NCBI GenBank assembly: GCA_000697665.1
Contig: KL197714.1
Span: 993,132-1,057,131, forward strand
Direction: 5' to 3'
Length of the DNA: 64,000 bases
Origin: Jaapia argillacea MUCL 33604
Lineage: Eukaryota > Basidiomycota > Agaricomycetes > Jaapiales > Jaapiaceae
Translations under genes and position numbers: made by a program
Shown here: piece by piece, positions 45,766 through 55,974 of the stretch
Layout of the letters: each line of letters starts with the position of its first letter
Position numbering within the stretch: position 1 is the first letter of the stretch
The notes under the pieces: model-generated
Database searches by the model: none
What the model was told of the DNA's origin: nothing
The model's input: only the letters and a program-made list of their open reading frames with translations

Positions 45766-47204
45766 TCATAACTGACGATCGACCACCACCCTTTTCTCCC
45801 CTTCGCTCGTAGCAACCACCTCGCATCCAAGGTCTGCGAGAAGCCCAGTCAGGTTGAGATCGCGACAGTACTCCTGGAGGCGCTGAAGCCGTTCCTCCCT
45901 ATCAAGCAACAGCCCGTCCTTGAACGACATCCCCTCACCCACAGAGGACCATGTTTCGTCGCCTTCGTGCTTGATGGTGAGTGAGACGTCGCTGAGATCT
46001 TTGAAAAACCCCAACTCGGTCATCTCAACCCTAGTCGACAAAAACTCTTCCAATGTTTCGCAAACATCGACCAAATCCTCCTCGTGACATTCGATCGATA
46101 TCTTCTCGACCGGTGAGGTGGAGAAGGATGAAAGTGTTTGGGTAAATCGGGATAATGGAACCAGTGGAGTGAGGCGCAGACGTCGGAGACGCATGGCCGG
46201 AGGGATCGAGGTGATGGAGGTGTTGAGAGTGAACTCGTCCACGGTCGAATATACTTTCGCAAGTATGCATTCGATATACGTTCGGTTCCTCTCGTCTGTT
46301 TCGTGGTAAGAGGAGCCGAGGTCAAGCACCTCTAGGTGACATTGTGGGTCAACGGACTCCCATAAGGGATCACCGAGGTGAGTATCCCTGATGGCGAGTT
46401 TCTTCAAGGTGGGGATGGATAAGAGGGAGGGAAGGGACAGTGCTGAGCCAAGGCGAGGATGGGGAGGAACATCGTCATCGTTGGAGACGAGGGGTATGTA
46501 AGGATAAACGCCGAGGCTCTCGGATGCATGTATCACGGAGCGGGAGATACAGGAGAGAGAGAGGTGTGTCAAGGTCGGACATGAGGCAGCGATTGATACA
46601 GCCAATCTTTCGCTTCTACATTGTCGATAAGAAGTCAATTTCAAACATGGCGAAAATGCGGGATAAGAAACACTAACATTGGTGTCCGTTCCTCGTCGCC
46701 AGCATTATCGATAGTCAAGGACCTGAGATTGTGGAGCATCTCAAAGTACGGAATGATAGTATTCGCCAATGACCCCATAAGCAGCAGGGACAATTCTTCC
46801 AACCGAGCGCAATGAGCGATAAGAGCGATCAATGCGTCCGTTCGAGGGTGAGGTGAGGGGTTGTCGGTAGTCGCATGAGTGAAGAACACTCCTTGCGCGT
46901 TGTTATCTTTGGTCGATTTGGTGCAAAGACTGAGACGTCGGATGCATTGATAATAATCGCGAGGGACTTCATCCAAGAAGTTTAGAAGATCCTCGTAGCT
47001 CTTCACATTAACTGACTATGAATAGACGATAGGATGAGTATGCTAACGGGAGAAGCAAGACGTGCAAGCACGTACCTTAAACACGAATGGAACGCAGAGA
47101 CTCCGTGTCTCACTGTCAATGGAAGCGAGGGCCTTGATCTGTTCAACCTCGAGAAGGTCAATGACGTTAAGCTTGATTTCTGGAGGCAAGCTCGACCAAG
47201 CCAT
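45766..47204 (-). CDS. F-box/LRR-like protein
   Basis: Minus-strand exons 47204..47076, 47015..46678 and 46615..45766 encode 438 residues; introns are 60-62 nt. MAWSSLPPEIKLNVIDLLEV followed by IKALASIDSETRSLCVPFVF is a clear F-box. LRR-like units follow (CIRRLSLCTKS, RLEELSLLLMGSL, LRSLTIDNAGD, LTHLSLSCISR, LEVLDLGSSYHE). The last 60 residues are charged. The start was chosen because the F-box begins immediately; an open frame extends 28 codons upstream but without a better ATG context. The substrate is unknown. Confidence 0.84.
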
Positions 47205-50200
47205 TGTCAACGAAGTTATGATAAAGGAGGTAGGTAGGATTTTCGCTGTTTTGAAGGGGGGAGCGCGAGGAAAACGGGAGGCATGCACGAGTTTTTAAAC
47301 TACACGAACCGTGGCTTTGGGGACGCCACGCGCTGGCCTATAAGAAGTTTTCGAGCCCTGATAGGCTGAGACGTCATGTCCATCCTCGTCGGGATAGACA
47401 AGAAGGAGGATCGAGATTCCAAAGTTAAACTTGAACGTTTTCCCGATACTCAAGGCAGATAGTGAGAGATCCGTTGTTCGTCGGAGGAAGGCAGCAGTGG
47501 GAGCCCAACCATGTGGCTCCGCACGCTATTCTTTCCAAAAACAGCTCTGCACTGCAAGCCTGTCCTGAACTCTGATCACTGTCTCCGGCTTAGCCTTTGA
47601 CGAATCCCTGACAGCTGGCGTATTTGGGTGGAAAGCGCAGCCTGCGTCCCGCCAATATCGCATTGATGGTCCACACCCGACCTAGGACCTTCTACAGCAC
47701 CCCACATTGTCTCCGAACTGACCGGACTTCGATGATGAACCCTTTCCACTTTGGCTTCGACCAAGTGATATTTTCCATCACGTATATTGGGAGGACTGGT
47801 CCGACTGGATAGACCCAGGCATTCTCGATATCGTCACTGCGGCTGGGCACTTCAAGAGCATCGGGGCAACCGATACTCGGACGGTATACATAGGACAGGT
47901 GCGCACGGGCTTTTCCCGATGGCCTCGGAGTCATGAATGTTCATCGCCGCCAGGGTGATAGCTGGTTGCGAACTGTATGTCGTCCATTTCTCCTACCATG
48001 TGGGCTTCCTCGTATTTCTTCCGGCTTTCGGGGATGGCGGACGCGAGTATGGAGGCGTTGTCCTTTGCCAGATGACTGGATTTCTACGTCACTGAATTAT
48101 TTCAATATTTGAAGAATGAATGGTTTTTTATCTCACGCGCCTCTGCGCCCGTCAACTGATGGCGATACTTGACATGTTGCCCCTGTCTCGCCCTCTTTGT
48201 TCTTTCAAATGTGCCATTTTCGTTGACTTTGTCTCACTCCAATATCCTTTGATTTCTGACCCTGCAGGAAATTGTGATATCCGGTGGTCGCATATCTGTA
48301 CGTGAAGCCATCGGCCTTTTCCACGCATCAACAATGCCCGGTGGATACTTACCCACCTCCCTCCTCTGTCCTAGCCCCATTTCTTTTCTTTTCTCTTCTT
48401 TTTTGTCCCTCCGGCAACCTCCCACTGGACGTTCATGCAATCTAATCTGCACTGCAATTTCGTAACTCTCGGCGACTATCCTCTCCTCCGACGTTAATGC
48501 TTGTATCAACTATCCCGGGATGATCACCGGTATCTTGCCCCACCATAGCGCAGTGTATCTGGGTGCACATCTCGGCACCCAGACCATATCTCTTGATTCC
48601 CCAGCGAGATGCTTCATAATTGTGCCGCCCTCGCTCCGACGGATATCGCAGGTCAGAGACGGTTCCGCGGTGCGCTCAAAGGGGCTCATGACATCGGAAT
48701 GCTCAGTCCCATACCCTGGCTGACTCAAGCACGAAACCGGCTGTATCCAGTAGGCATGGCATTCCAGATTCAAGAATGACGAAAGCTCCTTATTCCATTT
48801 CAAAGCTCTCACAGAACCGTTAGCGTATTGCCTCTAGTGATTCCGCCGGCCACTAAGTACCTGTCTTCCATTCCTTAGACTCAGCCCGGGCTCAATGCTT
48901 TCTTTACGACACTCCCAGTAATCGGACTTTCTCCTTGGTTCCGCGGTACCTTTCCAGGTCGATGACTTCCCAGACTCTTGCATCTGATGGTGAGGTCGAT
49001 GGAAGATGTAGTGTATTCGCAACCTGATCGTACACAATGATTCTAGCATCAATGCCGACATCGCATCCTGTATCGGGCCCTTTCGCAGCCCTGCGCAATC
49101 ATCCTCTAATCCATGATTCCCCAACCCTGCCTCCTATCATGTCGCGTTCCCCACCGGAGTTCCCCCTCCGAGCTGAGCTCGACACCGAGCCCCTCGAGAA
49201 CCTGGAAATCTCCATTGCATTGGCCCATTTCAGAGGTGGCATTTTTAGACCACCACCGCGAACCACGGCTTCTACATTCCTCGGTCAAAACCCATTGATC
49301 TCCTGGCACGCGGGGCCAAGGTGACCCACCACATAATTAAACGCCTTTTCACTGCTTGACAAGCTTCTTAGGAGATACCGGTACTCCGATAATCATCTTG
49401 CGAGGCTCTGAAATCACGTGTGTTGGGGGGGTGCGCCTCACTTCGTGTCGGACCGTCCGGGCAGTGGTTGAAGCTGTGGTACTTTGCGGCTCTTGGATCG
49501 TTGGGTGTCAGAATGGGACCTTTACCATTCAGCATACGATTGGACACCTTTAACACACGGAGATGCTCAAAGGACGATGCAAGCATTGCCACCGTTCTCG
49601 TACTTCGGCCATCTCCAAGAACCTTTCCAGCAGCCACATCTCGCTCCTGCATAAATAGTACTAAAATTTACATAGAGGGGTACTTAGAGGTGGACCTGGG
49701 CCAGAAGAGCCGGTGTTTTCCTCGATAACTCTCGGAGGTTCCCTGACATCTTTTTGGAAAGGAAATGTGCTGATCAGCGCTTCAGTACTCAGATACACGC
49801 AATCGAGGAGGGCCCGATGTCGTTGATTAGATGAGGAGATGGTAGAATGTCTAGTTGTTGATTGACGAGCTCATCTTGTTTTGGTTCCTCAGCTGCAGTT
49901 CCTCTTCGTTTTCTAGGCCGTGTAGCGGGTCTGCGTTCCCTTGGGCCCACCGAACGACCATGATAGTGTGATCGGGCAGCGGCGCCAGCACCAAGTCCTC
50001 GACTCGCTCTGTACCCTCCACGGGAGATCGTGGTGATCTACAACCCAATCACTTGCACGCCACACCACCAGCCCCACTCTACTACCACCAGAACATATGT
50101 ATCTTCTCTTCCCGCAAAAAGGAGGTCCTTGGCCTGATGTAGGCCTTTTGCGTGGATACGGGGTCTCGAAAGACCTTGAAGAAGGAGTGGGTCTTGCGAA

Positions 50201-51762
50201 AAGAGCACTCGCCTTGGTGATGCCTCTTGGCAGTTTGCTGCCCTCTCTCCGCAGCCCCTCTGACCCGTTCTGGAGCAGTTTGCTGTGCTTGGGCACTTCT
50301 CTGTCGTCAGGGTTCTCCCTTTAGTATCCCATACCTCCTAGTCGTGGGCGTGAGCCTGCGGTCCTACCCTGCCTCCCTCCTACACCCCTCTGCCTCCTAC
50401 TCGGACTTGCCTCGTCGCCCTGGGGATGCTCCGAACCCCTTCGCCCCGAAAATATGGCGATTTCTACGTGATACTCGCAGCCTGAATTAACCGTAACGTA
50501 CAGCGAACGTGCTAATTCTACTTAAGTACTTAGTCCCCTCCACGGCCACGCGACCGACGGCAGTACTAGTCTCGGCGGGCTATCTACGTTTCGGTGTCCA
50601 GCACTCTGTATGCTTGCTTTGCCCTGGCTGCCGTTGGAATCGTACATGCAAGTCCCAAAGGGAAAGACCGGTTCTCCCCCAGCCATGAGTGGGGGGATTT
50701 GCTTTTCCAAGGGTTTTTACATTTCCCCTTGGTTTTGTATCCCCATCGCTTGAAGGAAGCCCAATTGTTGTACCCTGGTGTAAGAGGACTCATCAACCCC
50801 CTGATAAAGGTTTGTGTGCTCCGTAGACATATTGGTGGGATGTCGTTACCTACTTGTATAGCGTACAGTAAACTGATCGTTCCAATTATGGGACCTTGTC
50901 AGTATAACACACTCCTCCTCCATATCCAACGTAAGTATGTAGGGGTGCGAGACGCTGCGAGCCTTGCTGTTTGACCTGGAGCCACCATACTTACGGGGAA
51001 AAGCTGATGCAGCGTAGTGTCTTACCCAAATTCTCAGGCGATATTGTTTTGGTACGTCTGCTGTACACAAAGACCCTTTCCTCGCCGGTGAGGGTCGGGG
51101 AAGTATGCCCCTACAGCCCGGGGCATCGACTATACACTCCATACGCATCGTCACAACGACTGAACCACCTGTCTCGCTCGGTAGTTTTCAGAACTGTCGA
51201 TCTACAACCCTTGGTAATAGTAGGCGGAAGTCGACGAGCGCGTGTCCCCAAAATCAATCAAGGTGAGGACTAGAAAGAGGATGACTATCATTGTGGGCAG
51301 GTTGAAGACGTGGCGTATGCATGGGATGTACCGGAAATACGGAACGCATCAGTTTGTACAGTTTGGCTGATCCCCAATTGTCACGAAGAACAACTAGGGT
51401 GGATCGAGGGATGACAAAAGAGTGAGAATGGTTTCGACGGTCTAACAGGTGGTGGATAGGATTGTGTGGGATAGTTGGTAGCATACAGTCATGGCTTGCT
51501 CGGTCATTTGCGAACGACATGATGATTGTGCTCACTGTCTTGTGTGGCGGCCGGAGATGTCATCACGTCATTTCCCATCCCATGGAAGCTACCTATGGCC
51601 ATTCATTGCTCAGTTATGTGTCCTTCACCCACGTACGACCAGAGGAAGGCTTAGACGCTGGACTCACCTGGAGTCTAGTCGAATCAGACCGGCCAACATA
51701 GGCTACAAGGTGCAAGTTGAGAGTCCATGTCATTGTGTCATGCGAATAGCGACATAATACCA
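47205..51762. other. Gene-poor 4.6-kb region with coding-like fragments
   Basis: No complete gene could be built. Short stretches with protein-like composition occur, mostly on the minus strand, separated by stops and frame changes (see the pseudogene entry for 47692-49098). Another lies at about 50031-49851 minus (LVLAPLPDHTIMVVRWAQGN). No terminal inverted repeats, reverse transcriptase, transposase or RNA gene motifs were recognised. The region may be a graveyard of old F-box-like or orphan genes. Confidence 0.4.
47692..49098 (-). pseudogene. Possible decayed gene of unknown family
   Basis: On the minus strand, 49098..48904 reads GCDVGIDARIIVYDQVANTL and VWEVIDLERYRGTKEKV; 48812..48510 reads HLAGESRDMVWVPRCAPRYT, ending in a TAG directly followed in frame by LIQALTSEERIVAESYEIAV; 47934..47692 reads LSYVYRPSIGCPDALEV and PIYVMENITWSKPKWKGFII. 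These pieces share strand and order, as expected of one broken gene or a multi-exon gene I could not splice. The plus strand at 47722-47958 is also open with plausible codons (HVYWEDWSDWIDPGILDIV), so even the strand of that piece is uncertain. No family is recognised. Confidence 0.25.
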
Positions 51763-52521
51763 TCATATAGCGGGATCAGGTATCGGTAAGGGGTCATCCT
51801 GGAGTGTTGCCCCAACCGTACCCTCAGCCGGAGTCCAACTATTCAGTCGACGACCTTGGAACCACAGCCCAGGTCTTCCCATACCACTCGGCGAACGTTC
51901 CCAACGGATTTCGATCTGGCCCTGAAGTAAACCCCGTTCTCCAGACAGCGCAGGGTTCCATACAGCCATTCCGATGTCGCTTTGTGCGGGGTCCTGAGGG
52001 AGGGGGCCAGGTTCTACGACGGGGAGGTGAAGGAGGAAGAAGGGGACGGGTGAGGACAGGGCTCGTAGGAGGGTTGAGGAAGTGAAAGGAGATTGGGAGA
52101 TGAGGAGAGCGACTAGGGGATATGGAGATGCGGGTGGGTGAGATAAGGACTCGGCTTGTGGGGTGGGATCTTCTGCTGGGTGTACGGCGCCCTGCGTGAG
52201 GTATCGATATAGAACGCCTTCCATCTCGCGGACGAAATTTGGACTGAATTTTTTCTTTTCGGCCTTGCATTGTCCCAAGACGCGGATTCGTCTTCGTGGG
52301 GGTTCCTCTCCGTTTGGAACACAGGGAGACAGGGAGGTGGAGGTATGGGGAAGCCACCACCATCCGAGCAAGTCTATTCCGCCGTCTGACTTGCCACCTA
52401 CTCTGCGGAGAGACATGGAGAGGTGTGTTTGCAAGACGCGGCGCGAACGTTCTTCAAAGGCTGTTCCTCTGTGTACGGTGGACAGTTGGACTGCGTTCAT
52501 CTGGGCTGGGGTGACGCGCAT
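51763..52521 (-). CDS. RRG7: RRG7-like protein (restriction-endonuclease-like fold)
   Basis: A single exon of 252 residues from the first ATG at 52521. The signature HRGTAFEERSRRVLQTHLSM followed by SLRRVGGKSDGGIDLLGWW and VLGQCKAEKKK matches the family of yeast Rrg7 (DUF2034), needed for respiratory growth and located in mitochondria. The Glu, Asp and Gln-x-Lys pattern (FEERS, GGIDL, QCKAE) looks like a PD-(D/E)xK nuclease core; activity is not established for the family as far as I know. The part before the motif is only about 15 residues, with no clear mitochondrial presequence, so an upstream exon may be missing. The C-terminal third is Pro-rich and less conserved. It diverges from OLE1 across a 528-base promoter region. 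Confidence 0.82.
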   Translation of the reverse strand: MRVTPAQMNAVQLSTVHRGTAFEERSRRVLQTHLSMSLRRVGGKSDGGIDLLGWWWLPHTSTSLSPCVPNGEEPPRRRIRVLGQCKAEKKKFSPNFVREMEGVLYRYLTQGAVHPAEDPTPQAESLSHPPASPYPLVALLISQSPFTSSTLLRALSSPVPFFLLHLPVVEPGPLPQDPAQSDIGMAVWNPALSGERGLLQGQIEIRWERSPSGMGRPGLWFQGRRLNSWTPAEGTVGATLQDDPLPIPDPAI

Positions 52522-53049
52522 TGGGGATGACGATAGGGCTAGCAAAGTGGCGACCGCAGTTCTAAGTTATGCTATCCTCGCAGTTATGGTATACGCGCAG
52601 CTAGGTTAGACTGTGATATCGCTGTTGTTGGGGTGGCTTGGAACTGAGAATCCACGGAAGCAGATGGCTGGTGAACTGTCCCACGCCACCATTCCCCAAA
52701 AGTTGATTGTTGCCCGAGATGGTCGCCCGTTTTCGCTCGTCTTCGGAGGAGCTGCTGGCGTTGAACAGACCACTTTCGAAGACGATAAAGGACAGAGTGT
52801 TCAAATACGCCGTCGAGGTCGCTCCAGACGATATAATTTTGAATATTCGATGGGGATTTGAAGGGAATGATGCAACCCAGTGTAAATACGAAGTAACGGC
52901 GTGGCGCGTCAATCAATTCCGCTGCCCCAACGAAAATGACCCCAGTTCTCATATAAAACCTCTCCGTCCTTTCTCGAGCCGACATAACGACTCTTTCCCT
53001 TTTCCTTCCTCTCGTCCCCCCCAGTCGTTCATTCTTTACGTTCGACGCC
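52522..53049. promoter_or_regulatory. Divergent promoter of RRG7-like gene and OLE1, with TATA box
   Basis: TATAAAA at 52952-52958 lies 92 bases before the OLE1 ATG and is followed by a long CT-rich tract (CTTTCCCTTTTCCTTCCTCT), the classic layout of a strongly expressed fungal gene. The RRG7 side shows no TATA box. Open frames inside this region are not supported. Confidence 0.6.
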
Positions 53050-54754
53050 ATGTCTTCCGTCTACCCTTCTAGAAAGACGCCTCCTCCAGACATGGCTGTC
53101 TTTACCCCGCCAGTCTCCCCTCCCCAGCATGCCGCCAAACTTAATGCCAGCGACCCTGTTCCTATCGACTTGCACCTTCCAGATAACTACGTTCAGCATA
53201 CGTTGAAGACCCAAAAGGAGCTTCCTCCAATCACCTGGACCAACTGGTGGCGCGAGCTCAACTACATTAGTCTGGCCGTTTTGACTATCACTCCATCAAT
53301 CGCTCTCTATGGCGTGTTTAATGTCCCGCTTTGCTGGGAGACTGCCGCGTTCAGCGTTTTCTACTACTTTGTCACTGGCCTGGGTGAGTTTCCGATATTC
53401 CTCTTTTCTCGTCGCGGCGGTTCAATGCTGATACTTCGGCGCGTAACTAGGCATTACTGCGGGCTATCATCGCCTCTGGGCCCATCGCTCATACAACGCC
53501 TCCAAGGGCCTTCAGTACTTACTCGCGTTGGCCGGCGCCGGTGCAGTCGAAGGTTCAATCAAGTGGTGGTCACGCGGTCATCGTGCTCACCATCGTTACA
53601 CCGACACCGAGCTTGACCCTTACAACGCGCACAAGGGATTCTGGTGGTCGCATATTGGATGGATGTTGGTCAAACCTCGTCGCAAGCCCGGTGTCGCTGA
53701 CGTTAGTGATTTGAGCAAGAGTCCTGTTGTGAGGTGGCAGCATCGGTGGTATATTCCCCTGATCTTGGCCATGGGTTGGGCAGTGCCGACTGCTATCCCC
53801 GGGCTGTTCTGGGGTGATTGGGTTGGCGGTTTCTTTTATGCTGGCGCCGCTAGGCTGTGCTTCGTCCATCATGTGAGTATCTTGGGTTTGCGCCGCCTAC
53901 GTGATATTAACTCTCAGCGTTTCAGTCGACTTTCTGCGTCAACTCCCTTGCTCATTGGCTCGGAGAGACACCTTTCGATGACAAGCATACACCCAAGGAT
54001 CATATGATTACCGCTTTCGTCACCGTTGGCGAAGGTTACCACAACTTCCACCATCAATTCCCCATGGATTACCGAAACGCCATCAAGTGGTATCAGTACG
54101 ACCCGACCAAGTGGTTCATCGCCGTCTGCTCGTTCTTGGGGTTCGCGTCTCACCTCAAGACTTTCCCTGACAACGAGATCCGCAAGGGTCAGTTGACCAT
54201 GCAGTTGAAGCGTTTGAGGGAGACTCAGGATGGCATCATCTGGCCTGGTGACGCCCATGACATGCCAATTGTTAGCTGGGATAGCTGTGAGTTATTCCAC
54301 CCTGCATCGATGGATGTGTTGAATCTAAAGAAATTTATTTGTTGTAGTCCAAGAGCAATCGGCGAAACGCCCACTAATTCTCGTTGCCGGTTTCATTCAC
54401 GACGTTTCCACCTTCCTCGATGAGCATCCTGGTGGTCGCCATCTGCTTGTCAAGTATATCGGCAAGGACGCCACTACTGCCTTCTTCGGCGGTGTCTATG
54501 ACCATTCCAATGCCGCTCACAACGTTAGTCTATCTTTTGTTGACATCCTTGCTTTATTTGACCCTGTTCCATAGTTATTATCAATGCACCGAGTTGGAAT
54601 CCTACAACACGGATACCGACAGGGTCTGGATGACAAGACTATCCCTCCATCGCAACGTCTGCGTATCGCCAAGTACAGCGAGCTATCGTCGACGGCTGTT
54701 TCGGAGACGGAGACTCTGGTCGGTGAGCATGGTGATAAAGAGGATACTAGGTAG
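53050..54754 (+). CDS. OLE1: Acyl-CoA delta-9 desaturase (OLE1 type) with cytochrome b5 domain
   Basis: Exons 53050..53383, 53451..53872, 53926..54286, 54348..54523 and 54575..54754 encode 490 residues, the normal OLE1 size. Membrane segments flank the di-iron histidine boxes HRLWAH (118-123), HRAHH (155-159) and HNFHH (291-295), with an additional NSLAHW motif at about 258. The C-terminal cytochrome b5 domain carries the haem-binding HPGG at 399-402. The enzyme sits in the endoplasmic reticulum and inserts a double bond at C9 of palmitoyl- and stearoyl-CoA, taking electrons through its own b5 domain. All catalytic histidines are present. The promoter has a TATA box and a CT tract, consistent with high expression. 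The start ATG follows a GACGCC context. Confidence 0.95.
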
Positions 54755-55974
54755 AGCCTGAGGCCTTATTTCGGTGTTCGTCTTGGTGTGGATTTGCACG
54801 ATCGGTTCTGTCTAGAAGAAGGATTCTTTCATGCGTCACGGTGGCTAGTTTTGTTATTCCGTTTTATGATTGATTGTTCGTTTCGTCAGCGCTTTGTCCT
54901 GGCAGGAAGTTGTAGATTAGACGAAAAAGAGGGGACTTGTGGAATGAAAAGAGTCTTTGTGCAGTTTTACGGTTTGCTGTCTGTTGAGGTCCTTGGAAGG
55001 CAATTCCGCGAGGATGCGCGTACATATGATCAGTCGCGTCCAAGTCGCGTCATGCACGTGACGTCCTGATGTATGTAAATCGAATGTAAATGTAGATCAT
55101 CAGCCTCTTGGATTAGACTTGTGAACCCAGCACTTTGGCTAATTGGCTTGTTTAGCACCTTGTTCGAAACCTCATCTTGCGTCCAGTTGCCGCATCGCTC
55201 TCGTTGTTTGTATCCTGGAACTCGCATGTCGATAGCACCACCTCTTCGTCTCCTTGAATAAGCTGCTCGTCTCGTTCTTGTCTGTTGTAACTTGGTTGTT
55301 GTCGTATCTTTCGAACCTTGTGTCTCTGTGTCTTGTGTTTCTCGAACCTCGTGTCTCCATAATCTTGTGTCTTGAACCCCCCGTCGTTGATCGTCGCACC
55401 GCGACTTGTTGAATCGATTGTTTGTAAAAGGTATATTTGATACCCAATGGATATCACAGGTCAGTGTCATGCTCACTTTCACCCTTGATTTCCTTTATTG
55501 ATAGAATTATCTTTGGTGGTGTATAGCATGTGCCAATAGTGGACCCCAGAGTGTCGCTGCAGAGCAGACGGCAAACTTATCTTTCTCCCAGGTATGGAGG
55601 TCCGCTCTGTTGAGGAGGTGTTTCACGTAGCGCACAGGCTACCAATGTTATAGCAGGGGTTGGTTGTTCTTTGATTGTCTGACTTCTCGAGGAAGATGAA
55701 CTTGCAGTTACTCCTTAAGGGAGCTGGTGAGATATCGACGGTCGACGCCGGCCAATTCGACCGACGGAGTTGCTGCTCTTTGCGCTTTGCGTGGGTTGCA
55801 CGAAGGTGTTCGGCTTGCTGTGCTTTGTTTGATACTGATTCATCACTTACTTTTCAGTCCTCCGACAAGTTCTACGAGGGGCTCTCCCCTCTACCCGACT
55901 ATCATGATCTTCCCGACGACGGTGAGTTCATTTTACCACTACCAGTCTTTAGGCCATTGACATTTTTTTCAGCC
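54755..55974. other. Intergenic between OLE1 and RdRP; possible RdRP leader exon
   Basis: No independent gene is seen. CACGTGACGTC at 55055-55065 combines an E-box and a bZIP-like core. About 55309-55380 holds degenerate repeats of a TCTTGTGTCTCGAACC-like unit. At 55922..55972 a very good intron (donor GTGAGT, acceptor TTTTTTCAG) ends just before the RdRP ATG; the exon before it (about 55858..55921) is open in the same frame, so it is either leader or an upstream coding exon. Confidence 0.5.

Noticed and set aside
45334-45771. Plus-strand frame of 145 codons
   Set aside because: No motifs were found, and it overlaps another open frame and the F-box 3' end on the other strand.
47205-51762. 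Transposable element in the gene-poor region
   Set aside because: No terminal repeats, target-site duplication, transposase, integrase or reverse transcriptase motif was found.
55030-55482. Minus-strand frame with repeated RD/TQ-like residues
   Set aside because: The pattern comes from the degenerate nucleotide repeat at 55309-55380, not from a protein repeat.
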